NCBI GenBank assembly: GCA_010912705.1
Contig: POWB01000008.1
Coordinates: 69,028-133,027 of the forward strand
Origin: Halochromatium sp.
GTDB taxonomy: Bacteria; Pseudomonadota; Gammaproteobacteria; Chromatiales; Chromatiaceae
Direction of reading: 5' to 3'
Length of the DNA stretch: 64,000 nt
Position numbers and translations under genes: made by a program. The notes beneath the pieces are model-generated. The model did no database searches, was not told the DNA's origin, and saw nothing but the letters and a program-made list of their open reading frames with translations. How positions within the stretch are numbered: the stretch's first letter is position 1; each line of letters opens with the position of its first letter. This document shows positions 17,643-25,634 of this stretch, piece by piece.

Positions 17643-18190
17643 AACTGCTGATTATGCCAGCTCATGAATCAAAAAACTGCAGATGACGCCCGTCCATGGC
17701 GATTAAAATCAGATGAAATAAACCCCTAGGCAAGGATAGCAAGGGTGCAGCCTCCGCATAATTTCAATCAGATGGTGCCATGTCGCGTAGATGACATAAG
17801 AAAAAGATCTCTCGCGCAGAGACGCAGAGGCGCAAAGGAAGAAAGAACTTGCTCGATGTTCCCAGTGCGCTTCTCTTGTCCTTCTCTTCTTCTCTTCTTC
17901 TCTTCTTCTCTTCTTCTCTGCGCCTCTGCGCCTCTGCGTCTCTGCGCGAGCCTCTTCTTGCCACGTCACAACATCACGCGACATCATGTCGAGGCCGCAC
18001 CCGATAGCAAGATCACCCATCAGGTACGCCAGGGCTGTCGCTCCAGGGTTAGCGAGAAGCGCATTGAACGATCGGTGTTAATCGGCATAATCTGCGGTCC
18101 AACGACACTGATTGGGATGCAGGTTCAGGCCGCGCCGGTATCTCTCGTTGAAAAGCGGCTTCTCCGCCTCTCCTGGACTCAACCATCGCC
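17643..18190. other. 548-bp intergenic region holding a dispersed-repeat-like element
   Basis: Apart from the inverted-repeat element at 17811-17950 this region has no gene I can support. Long frames across it on both strands are low-complexity (poly-Arg/Glu or Ser/Leu) and come from the repeat itself. Near 18083 a TAATCTGCGGT-like string recurs at about 24300, where a longer version is present. Confidence 0.6.
17811..17950. repeat. Intergenic repeat element with 24-bp perfect inverted ends and TTCTCT-type core
   Basis: The outer arms 17811-17834 and 17927-17950 are perfect reverse complements (CTCGCGCAGAGACGCAGAGG at the left end). Between them lies a polypurine/polypyrimidine tract of CTTCTTCTCTT units. 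This form (CTCTGCGTCTCTGCGCGAG) occurs widely in intergenic DNA of unrelated bacteria in my recollection. It looks like a non-autonomous dispersed element or structured RNA source. Confidence 0.7.
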
Positions 18191-18754
18191 ATGGCACGCT
18201 TTCTCGGTCTCTCGATCCTACTCGCCATTGTTCTCTACGGCATTTGGCCCTACTATGGTATCTTGCGAATCAACAACGCGCTTGAGGCATCAGACGCCCA
18301 GGCCTTGGCGCCAGTCGTCGATCTGGCCGCGATCCAGGCGCACTACAAGGCGCGCGTTGGCAGCAGCGTCGACAGCCTTTTGCCACAGGGCCAAATGGAC
18401 CAAGCCGAAAGCGGATCAGCCAATCGCACCAGCGGCGGTCAAGCCAGCAGCCAAAACCCGCTGCAGCTCGACGCCGACAAAGTGATCGGCTGGCTAGCGA
18501 GCAACATCAAACAGTTAGGCGATGCCGCGCTGGATCAAGCCATCAGCCTCGACTGGGTCCGCAGCACGCTGCTCGCCGCCAGCAGGCAGGCCAGCGGTCA
18601 GACCAGCACCAACTTCATCGGCGCCATCGATTTCGCCTTCTTCGAATCCTGGGATCGGTTCGTGATCCGACTTGGCAAGCTCGGCGCAGATCCCACTTTT
18701 GTGATCCTGACGCTTGAAGGTGCCGAATGGCGAGTCACCGACATAACCAGCTGA
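18191..18754 (+). CDS. DUF2939 domain-containing protein
   Basis: The 187-aa product has an N-terminal membrane anchor (FLGLSILLAIVLYGIWPYY) followed by RINNALEASDAQALAPVVDL, the pattern of DUF2939 proteins, in which a periplasmic domain follows one helix. The end (VRLGKLGADPTFVILTLEG then EWRVTDI) fits the family. A 40-residue Gln/Ser-rich linker sits in the middle. Role unknown. Confidence 0.85.
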   Translation: MARFLGLSILLAIVLYGIWPYYGILRINNALEASDAQALAPVVDLAAIQAHYKARVGSSVDSLLPQGQMDQAESGSANRTSGGQASSQNPLQLDADKVIGWLASNIKQLGDAALDQAISLDWVRSTLLAASRQASGQTSTNFIGAIDFAFFESWDRFVIRLGKLGADPTFVILTLEGAEWRVTDITS

Positions 18755-18919
18755 TCGGCGTGCGGCGGCACAGAGCGGAGCGCGCCATCCGCGTGGCCGA
18801 CTTTAGGTCTCTGTCGAGCCAATTTGAGTCTGTGCAAGAATGCGTGGACCAGCCAGTGCGGAGCCGCTTGCCTGCTAAACTCATCTCGGCCCGAACGCCG
18901 TTTTTCGAGGTGTACTGAT

Positions 18920-19327
18920 ATGTCCATCCAACCCCAGACTCAGACACTACTGCGCGGACTAACGGTCTGCGTCCTGCTCCTCGCCGCCGGCAACGCCGCT
19001 GCCTTCAAATGCATGCCGATCTATGGCAATTGGTGTGGCATCGACCATCCAAGCCGTGGCTGGCCGCCACCGGTCGACGCCTTCGATGCCGCCTGCATGC
19101 GGCACGATCTCTGCACTACGCAGCCCGGCTCCGATACGCCCTGCGATATCGCCTTCGTCGGCGAGCTGCGCAGCCTCGCGGCACAGCTCGGTTATCTGCC
19201 GCGGCCGCTGCAATGGGCTGAGTATGTGATCCGGCTCAAATCCGGCGGCCCCTGGGGCGGAATGCCGATGCCGACGCCGGGTGACGCGATGGGAGTGATG
19301 TCGAGCCTGGCTGCGCCTTGTTGGTGA
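18920..19327 (+). CDS. Secreted phospholipase A2-like protein
   Basis: From ATG 18920 the 135-aa protein has a signal peptide (LLRGLTVCVLLLAAGNAAAF) and a Cys-rich mature part. YGNWCG and DAACMRHDLC match the calcium loop and the active-site helix of secreted PLA2 (YGxxCG and DxCCxxHDxC); the catalytic His-Asp pair is present, while one Cys of the usual CC pair is Ala. Short length and the simple C-terminus suit bacterial PLA2-like proteins. Lipase activity is an inference from the motif. Confidence 0.7.
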   Translation: MSIQPQTQTLLRGLTVCVLLLAAGNAAAFKCMPIYGNWCGIDHPSRGWPPPVDAFDAACMRHDLCTTQPGSDTPCDIAFVGELRSLAAQLGYLPRPLQWAEYVIRLKSGGPWGGMPMPTPGDAMGVMSSLAAPCW

Positions 19328-19368
19328 TCGGCTCGCGCTCGGCGACGAACAGGGCCATACAGGTGACA

Positions 19369-20661
19369 TCAGGTCCGGCGCACTGTACCTGAGAGCACAG
19401 AGACGTCGGCCCGCCCAGCACTGACATCAACCCGCCACAGCAACACCGCGCCGATCAGGAACAGCAGCAGGATCGGCAGCAGCGCCAGCCGAGGATCACC
19501 GGTCAAGACCGCCGCCGTGCCCACCAAGAACGGCCCAAGCACAGCGGCAAACTTGCCGACCATGTTGTAGAAGCCGAACAGCTCGGCGGTCTGCCCAGCC
19601 GGGATGAGGCTCGCAAACAGCGCCCGACTCAGGGCCTGGATACCGCCCTGGACCAGGCCGATCGCGATCGCCAGACCATAGAAATGCTCGACCTGAGTCA
19701 TCTGCGAGGCAGCAGCAATCACCAGCACATAGATTCCGATTGCTAGCAGGATGGTCAGCTTGGGTCCAAAGCGGGCGCCAAGCCGGCCAAACATCAAGGC
19801 CGCCGGAAAGCCGACGAACTGCGTGATCAACAGCGCCACCATCAGGCTCGAGCTCGCAAAACCGAGATCCAGCCCGTACTTCACCGCCATAAACATCACC
19901 GTATCGACGCCGTCGATATAGAACCAATAGGCGAGCAAGAACAGGAAGGTATTCGGCAGCTTGCGGACTTGCCGAAAGGTTAGCGCCAGCTCGCCAAAGG
20001 CGCCACGGACCGCGGCCCGAAAACGGCGTTGGCCCAGCCCCTTGCTCTCTGGCACCAGCAGCAGCAACGGCAGGCTGAACAGCGCCCACCAGAGCGCCAC
20101 GCCAAGGAACGACAGGCGCACCGCCGCGCTCTCATCAGCGAGGCCAAAGCGCTCCGGCATCAGCACCAGCAGCACAAAGAATGCGAAGAGCAGGCCGCCA
20201 CCCAGATAGCCCAACGCATAGGCCAGCGATGAGGCACGCTCATAGTCGCGTGGCGCGGCGACATCGGTAATCAGCGCATCGTTAAAGATATTGCCGCCAA
20301 AGAAGCCGAGCAGCCCGGCCAGGTAGAACAAGAGCGCAAGCGGCCACTGACCGGCACCGACCCAATACAAGGCCCCGGTCGCGAGCAGACCGAGCAGCGT
20401 GAAGCCGAGCAAGAAGCGCTTCTTGGCGCCGAGCTGGTCGGCTAGTGCGCCCAATATCGGCGCACTCAGCACCAGGGTCAGGCTGGCCGCGCTGCTGGCG
20501 TAGCCGAGCCATTGAGTGCTCTTGGTATCGGAGAGCTCGCTAGCCCAGAATTGGCTGAAGAAAACCGGGAAGAAGCCGGCGATCACGACCGTCGCAAAGG
20601 CCGAGTTGGCCCAGTCGTAGAAGGCCCAAGCGAGCAGGGTCTGGCGACTTGAAGACGCCAC
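19369..20661 (-). CDS. UMF1-family (Atg22-like) MFS transporter
   Basis: The 430-aa protein has 12 predicted transmembrane helices and the characteristic N-terminus LLAWAFYDWANSAFATVV of the UMF1/Atg22 branch of the major facilitator superfamily, followed by SAPILGALADQLGAKKRFL (MFS motif A). Atg22 exports amino acids from yeast vacuoles; bacterial substrates are unknown. The start is GTG 20661. The short C-terminal tail is hydrophilic. Confidence 0.9.
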   Translation of the reverse strand: MASSSRQTLLAWAFYDWANSAFATVVIAGFFPVFFSQFWASELSDTKSTQWLGYASSAASLTLVLSAPILGALADQLGAKKRFLLGFTLLGLLATGALYWVGAGQWPLALLFYLAGLLGFFGGNIFNDALITDVAAPRDYERASSLAYALGYLGGGLLFAFFVLLVLMPERFGLADESAAVRLSFLGVALWWALFSLPLLLLVPESKGLGQRRFRAAVRGAFGELALTFRQVRKLPNTFLFLLAYWFYIDGVDTVMFMAVKYGLDLGFASSSLMVALLITQFVGFPAALMFGRLGARFGPKLTILLAIGIYVLVIAAASQMTQVEHFYGLAIAIGLVQGGIQALSRALFASLIPAGQTAELFGFYNMVGKFAAVLGPFLVGTAAVLTGDPRLALLPILLLFLIGAVLLWRVDVSAGRADVSVLSGTVRRT

Positions 20662-20854
20662 CGTCAGATTGATTGGTGGAGCCGCTGTGCTTGCTCCACC
20701 TTATCCGAGCAGGCGATTTTGTGCATCGCGACCAAGCTCGCCCAGTGCATTGGAGCGTTCGCCATCATCACCATCCCACATTGCAGCCGGCTTGCTCGAG
20801 CCACGACTTGAGCCGACCTTAGCAGCCAAGCACCGCGACTGCACAGCCCATGGA

Positions 20855-21469
20855 TCACAGGTTACCGCCGGCGATCAAGGCCATGCGCACCAGCTCGGCG
20901 AGCGAATCGGCGCGCATCTTGTCCATCACCCGCGCGCGATGCACCTCGACCGTCTTCGCGCTCACGCTCAGCGCCGCGGCGATGTCCTTGTTCGACATGC
21001 CGTCGGTGACCATCGCCATCACCTCGTGCTCGCGCGGTGTCAGCTCAGCCAGCCGCGCGGCGATCTCGGCCTTGCGCGCATGCAACGCCCGATGCTGCTC
21101 GTCGTACTGCAGCGCCTTGCGGATACTGTTCAGCAACTGCTCATCGTCGAAGGGCTTCTCGATGAAGTCGACCGCCCCGGCCTTCATCGCCTTCACCGCC
21201 ATCGCCACATCACCATGACCGGTAATGATGATCACCGGGATGCGAATCTCACGCCGCCCCAGATATTCCTGAAGCTCGAGACCGCTCATCACCGGCATGC
21301 GCACATCGAGCAGCAGGCAGCCGGCGCGGCCCGGATAATAGGCGTCGAGAAAGGCGTGCGCGGAGTCGAAGGTTTCGACCTGCATGCCGACCGACTCGAT
21401 CAGCCATTTCAGCGAGCCCCGCATGGCCTGATCGTCGTCGACGACGAAGACGGTGAGTGACTTGCTCAT
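20855..21469 (-). CDS. FixJ-type LuxR-family response regulator
   Basis: The 204-aa protein has a receiver domain (VFVVDDDQAMRGSL, phosphoacceptor in LLLDVRMP, ITGHGD, EKPFDD) and a C-terminal LuxR helix-turn-helix (LTPREHEVMAMVTDGMSNKD, then KTVEVHRARVM). Layout and length match FixJ/TtrR-type regulators. It overlaps the kinase gene upstream by four bases (ATGA), so the pair is cotranscribed and translationally coupled. Targets cannot be read from the sequence. Confidence 0.93.
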   Translation of the reverse strand: MSKSLTVFVVDDDQAMRGSLKWLIESVGMQVETFDSAHAFLDAYYPGRAGCLLLDVRMPVMSGLELQEYLGRREIRIPVIIITGHGDVAMAVKAMKAGAVDFIEKPFDDEQLLNSIRKALQYDEQHRALHARKAEIAARLAELTPREHEVMAMVTDGMSNKDIAAALSVSAKTVEVHRARVMDKMRADSLAELVRMALIAGGNL

Positions 21470-24099
21470 CCCTGCGTCCCCTCGGCGCGCGGGCGCTCAA
21501 TGAGCTGCAGGTCAGGGGCATCGGTGATGCCAGCCTCGCGCATCGCCACCGGGAGTTCGACCTCGAACAGGGCGCCAGCGCCCGGCTTGGAATCGGCCCG
21601 GATGGTGCCGGCATGATCTTCAAGGATGGTTAAACTGATTGGTAGCCCCATACCCATTCCGCTATCTTTGGTGGTAAAGAAAGGATCGAATAATTGGTCC
21701 ATACGCTGTGGCGGGATGCCAGGCCCATTGTCTTGCACGCACACCAGCGCGCGATCGCCAAGCCGCCGCGTGCTGACGATCAGCGCCCGCTCGCCCACGG
21801 CCGCCTCCTCGAGCGCATCGAGCGCATTGCGCACCAGGTTCAGCAGCACCTGCTCGATCTGCACCAGATCCACATCCACCGGGATCGCCTCCTCAGCGAG
21901 CTGCTGCTCGATCTGCATCTCCAGCTTCGCGGTCTCGAATTCGACGAAGCTACAGACCTCGCGCACCATCAGGTTGAGATCGACCACCGATCGGATCGGC
22001 TGCTGCTTGCCAACCAAGGCCCGTAAGCGCTTGATGATCTCGCCAGCGCGCTGCGCCTGACCGGAGATGTGTGCCATCGCATCGATCAAGGGCGCGCGCT
22101 CATCCTGACCGCTCTTCAGGCGCCGGCTGGCGCCATTGGCATAGTTGACGATCGCCGACAAGGGTTGGTTCAGCTCATGCGCCATCCCGGTCGCAACCTC
22201 ACCCATGGTGCTCAATCGGCACACATGGACCAGCTCGGCCTGATGCTGACGCGACTCTTGCTCAGCGCGACGCACCGCGGTGATGTCACGCGCATAGATA
22301 TTGACATAGCCAAGCTCCTGAATCGGCACGAACAGCAGCGAGTAGATCGTGCTGCCCAGATCGTCCTCGTACTCGCGCGTCTCACCGCCCTCGAGCGTCT
22401 CCCGAACCTGATCACACCAACCGGTTGGCAAGGGTCCGCCGGGCTCGGTCTCCCAGGCAGCGATCAAAGGCTGACTGGCGGCATTGGCATAGACGATGCG
22501 GGCAGCACCATTGACGCGCAAGATCGGGCTCGGGCTCTCACTGGCGAAACGGGCCAATCCCTTGATCTCACGCTCGGCCTCCTTACGCTTGGTGATGTCG
22601 TGGATATAGAGGGTATAAACAGGCTCGTCGTCAAGCGCAATCGGCACGATCGAGATTTCGATCGGAAACAGCTGCTCATTGTTGCGCACCGCCCGCAGCT
22701 CGGTGCGAGCATGCGGACGCTCCCCGCTAGGACCACGACGTCTCGACTCCTGCAGCAAGCCAATGAAGTTGGCGCGGTCGCTAGGAGCTACGAACGCATG
22801 CACGAAATCGGTCCCAATGATCCGCTCGCGATCAAAACCTAGCGTCATCTCGGCGGTCGGATTAAAGTCGATGACCGCCCCAGCTTGGTTCAGGGTCACG
22901 ATCGAATCCAGCGAGGCCTCCATGATCGCCGCCTTTAGTGCCTCGGTCTCGCGCAGCTCATGCTCGTGCTTGCGCCGCATCTCCTCGCGTGCGCGCAGCA
23001 CCAGCGAGGTGAAATGCTGCATCCATTCCTCGAGCAGCACGAGCTGGTTGCCGCCGCCCTTGAAGCCCGGCTGCTCGATCCCGAGTGCGCGCTGGGAGAA
23101 GCGGGTCATGCGCTTTAAGACCTTATTGAGCCGCGCTGAGACCAGGTAGATCACCAGCGTAAAGACGGCAATGAAGACCAGCGCGGCGATCAGGCGTTGG
23201 TTGCGCTCGAAATCGATCACCTTGCTCGACATCTTCTCCACGATATCCTGCGGGATAAAGGTGGCGAACAGCATGTTCCAGTTCGAGCCTTCGTAGGCCG
23301 GCAGCGACTGCGAGGTCACCAAGTACTCATCGCCCCACTCGCTGAGCAAGGTTCCAGGAATCAGCTGCTGGGGCTCATTACTAGCCAGGATGCGCTGCTC
23401 ATCGGCATCGATCAGCGCCACCGCCGAGCGGTCTGCGGAGAAGCTGCCCTCAGATGCGGCCAGGAAGGCGGCATCCACCGGCACCAGCACCACCAGGCTG
23501 CCCATGGTGTAGCCGCTCGCGTCCTCGACCCGATCGCTCACCACCAGAAAAGGCCGATCACCGAAGCGCGCTAGCACCGTTTGCACCTCATCCAGATCAA
23601 CCAGCCACTGGCCCAGATCCGTGGCCAGCTCCGGTGGCAAGGGCTGATCACCGGCCTGATAGACCTCGCGTACCAGACCACGCGAATCCACCAGCAGCAC
23701 ATGGCTCGGCGCCAGGAGCGCATTGCGACCGAACACATCCGGCAGCCAGAACGGTCGAAAGCCAGCATAGACGACGGGATCGACGATCTCGCCCGGGAAC
23801 CAGAACAATGGCTCCAGGTACTGCGCCAGCCGCCGATGATTCGCCAGCAGCCGCGTGGTTGCGGCATAGTTCGCCATGTATTGATCGAAACGGATCAGGC
23901 TTTCCCGCGCCCGCAAGTCCAGACGCATCGACAGCTCCCGGCCGAAGATGCGCTCAACTGCCTTGCTCTGCACCTGATCCAGCACGATCCAGACCGCCAG
24001 ACCGGCGACCAGGCCGATCAAGATCCCCATCACCGGCATGGGTAGCCGGCGCAACAGCTTAAAGAGGGTGGGTTTGACGCTGATACGGGGGAATTTCAC
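21466..24099 (-). CDS. FixL/DctB-like PAS sensor histidine kinase with periplasmic sensor
   Basis: The 877-aa kinase starts with GTG 24099. A transmembrane helix near residues 20-42 and another near 306-326 enclose a periplasmic domain (dCache-like by size). Two PAS domains follow (FNPTAEMTLGFDRERIIGTD in the first), then the phosphoacceptor box MAHELNQPLSAIVNY (His near 640) and an HATPase domain with the N box NLVRNALDALEEA and DNGPGIP and GMGMGLPIS boxes. The ELNQPL type is shared with FixL, DctB and TtrS. No heme-binding evidence was seen in the PAS domains. It forms an operon with the downstream FixJ-type regulator. Confidence 0.92.
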   Translation of the reverse strand: MKFPRISVKPTLFKLLRRLPMPVMGILIGLVAGLAVWIVLDQVQSKAVERIFGRELSMRLDLRARESLIRFDQYMANYAATTRLLANHRRLAQYLEPLFWFPGEIVDPVVYAGFRPFWLPDVFGRNALLAPSHVLLVDSRGLVREVYQAGDQPLPPELATDLGQWLVDLDEVQTVLARFGDRPFLVVSDRVEDASGYTMGSLVVLVPVDAAFLAASEGSFSADRSAVALIDADEQRILASNEPQQLIPGTLLSEWGDEYLVTSQSLPAYEGSNWNMLFATFIPQDIVEKMSSKVIDFERNQRLIAALVFIAVFTLVIYLVSARLNKVLKRMTRFSQRALGIEQPGFKGGGNQLVLLEEWMQHFTSLVLRAREEMRRKHEHELRETEALKAAIMEASLDSIVTLNQAGAVIDFNPTAEMTLGFDRERIIGTDFVHAFVAPSDRANFIGLLQESRRRGPSGERPHARTELRAVRNNEQLFPIEISIVPIALDDEPVYTLYIHDITKRKEAEREIKGLARFASESPSPILRVNGAARIVYANAASQPLIAAWETEPGGPLPTGWCDQVRETLEGGETREYEDDLGSTIYSLLFVPIQELGYVNIYARDITAVRRAEQESRQHQAELVHVCRLSTMGEVATGMAHELNQPLSAIVNYANGASRRLKSGQDERAPLIDAMAHISGQAQRAGEIIKRLRALVGKQQPIRSVVDLNLMVREVCSFVEFETAKLEMQIEQQLAEEAIPVDVDLVQIEQVLLNLVRNALDALEEAAVGERALIVSTRRLGDRALVCVQDNGPGIPPQRMDQLFDPFFTTKDSGMGMGLPISLTILEDHAGTIRADSKPGAGALFEVELPVAMREAGITDAPDLQLIERPRAEGTQG

Positions 24100-24284
24100 A
24101 AGGCAGCCCTTGCATGCACCTGGTTGGGCAGATCTGAAAGCGCCGACTAGGCGGCGATTGACGCGGGCACAGTCTAGCCCATCGGTCCTCCTGAGGCCTC
24201 AGGGCAGATCGCCAGTACTGGATTGGTCAACCGAGACCAAGGCCACCAACCGATACAGCAGAGATGAGAGGAAGCCTATTGAGC

Positions 24285-24335
24285 TCTCTGCATTAATCTG
24301 CGTAATCTGCGGTTCAAATCCCTTTTTTGGTTGAT
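24285..24335. repeat. Widespread TAATCTGCG-type intergenic repeat
   Basis: The string TTAATCTGCGTAATCTGCGG and the following TTCAAATCCC closely resemble a repeat seen between genes of many bacteria, and a shorter match occurs near 18083. It lies just upstream of the RDD gene. Its function is unknown. Confidence 0.4.
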
Positions 24336-24353
24336 CAACCTTCGAGTCACAGC

Positions 24354-24863
24354 ATGACCGACCTCTCTCAGTCCCGCGGACCAGGCCTCCTGCGCCATCT
24401 GGCCGCCATCCTCTATGACCTGCTGCTGGTCGCCGCTGTGGTCATCGCGGCCGCCTTTGTCTATACCATCCTCGTGCAGAGCCTGACCGGCGCTGATCTC
24501 ACCCAAGGCGTCGCGCGCTTGCTGTTTCAGCTCTACCTGCTCGCGGTCATCCTCGGCTATTACCTCTACTTCTGGACCGCTGGCCGCCAAACCCTCGCCA
24601 TGCGCGCCTGGCGCCTGCTGATCCTACGGGAAGACGGCTCGCCGCTCAGCGCCGTCGATGCACTGCGCCGCATCGGCTTCGCGATCCTGACCTTGGCACC
24701 AGCCGGTCTCGGCCTCTGGTGGCTGTTGTTCGACCGCGACGGGCTCACCTGGTACGACCGCCTTGCTGGCACCCGCACGCTGCTGCTGCGTAAAGGCGCC
24801 GACCGTTCCAGTCCCAGTATTAGCTCCAGCAGCAGCCCTAGCCCGACCCAAAAGGCCCAGTAA
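24354..24863 (+). CDS. RDD family membrane protein
   Basis: From ATG 24354 the 169-aa protein shows the RDD pattern: an early helix (LLRHLAAILYDLLLVAAVV, where the usual R..D..D start is R..L..YD), a second long helix, WTAGRQTLAMRAWRLLIL, and a final WYDRLAGTRTLLL. Three transmembrane helices are predicted. Function unsettled. Its stop overlaps the next start by one base (TAATG), implying coupling with the MBL hydrolase. Confidence 0.88.
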   Translation: MTDLSQSRGPGLLRHLAAILYDLLLVAAVVIAAAFVYTILVQSLTGADLTQGVARLLFQLYLLAVILGYYLYFWTAGRQTLAMRAWRLLILREDGSPLSAVDALRRIGFAILTLAPAGLGLWWLLFDRDGLTWYDRLAGTRTLLLRKGADRSSPSISSSSSPSPTQKAQ

Positions 24864-25498
24864 TGCAGTTTGAGATCATCCCCGTCACCCCGTTCGAGCA
24901 GAACTGCACACTGCTGGTCTGCCCGACCACAGAAGATGCCGCGATTATTGATCCAGGCGGTGAGCCAGCACGCATAACCGCCGCCCTAGAGCGCCTCGGC
25001 GCCAAGCCACGCATGATCTTGCTCACCCATGGTCATCTCGACCATGTTGGCGCCGCGCCCGAACTCGCCGCTCAGCTCGGTCTGCCGATCATCGGTCCCC
25101 ATCGCGATGATGCCTTCTGGCTCGATGCACTGCCGCAGCAGGCGCAGATGTTCGGCTTCCCGCCGCAGGCCGCGTTCCGCCCCGATCAATGGCTCAGGCA
25201 TGGCGAACAGCTGCAGCTCGGCGAGCGCCGCCTCGAGGTGCTGCACTGTCCCGGCCATACGCCCGGCCACCTGGTGTTCTTCGACCCCGAAGCCGGCCTA
25301 GCACAGGTTGGCGATGTCCTCTTCCGCGGCGCGATCGGGCGCACTGACTTTCCGCGTGGCGACCAGGGGCAACTGTTAGGCTCAATCCGCGAGCGCCTCT
25401 TCCCGCTCGGGGATCAGGTTCGCTTCATCCCCGGCCATGGTCCGATGGGGACACTGGGCGAAGAGCGCCGAACCAACCCATACGTTCGCGAACGCTGA
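24863..25498 (+). CDS. MBL-fold hydrolase, YcbL/glyoxalase II-like
   Basis: The 211-aa protein has the metallo-beta-lactamase metal motif LTHGHLDHVGAAP (HxHxDH), then CPGHTPGH, GDVLFRGAIGRTDFP and FIPGHGPMGTLGEER, all at the positions of the short type II glyoxalase/YcbL group. These hydrolase thioesters such as S-lactoylglutathione in some members. It binds two metal ions. The stop codon is the first three bases of a 13-bp tandem repeat. Confidence 0.92.
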   Translation: MQFEIIPVTPFEQNCTLLVCPTTEDAAIIDPGGEPARITAALERLGAKPRMILLTHGHLDHVGAAPELAAQLGLPIIGPHRDDAFWLDALPQQAQMFGFPPQAAFRPDQWLRHGEQLQLGERRLEVLHCPGHTPGHLVFFDPEAGLAQVGDVLFRGAIGRTDFPRGDQGQLLGSIRERLFPLGDQVRFIPGHGPMGTLGEERRTNPYVRER

Positions 25499-25547
25499 TT
25501 GCGAATGCTTATTGCGAATGCTTATTGCAAATACTGATCGCAAATAC
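25496..25547. repeat. 13-bp imperfect tandem repeat, four copies, starting at the MBL stop codon
   Basis: Units begin at 25496, 25509, 25522 and 25535 (TGATTGCGAATGC, TTATTGCGAATGC, TTATTGCAAATAC, TGATCGCAAATAC). The array starts with the TGA of the MBL gene and is followed by the DUF349 gene at 25635. Confidence 0.85.
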
Positions 25548-25634
25548 TGATCCACTTGATCAGCTCAGCCGCTAACCACCCTAGGTGCGGTATACAATGG
25601 TCGGTCATCTTGCCGTCACTGTCCTATCGCTACC

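Noticed and set aside
17745..18485. Long plus-strand frame across the repeat element
   Set aside because: Its product is Ser/Leu/Arg low complexity from the CTTCTT tract and then runs through the DUF2939 gene in another frame.
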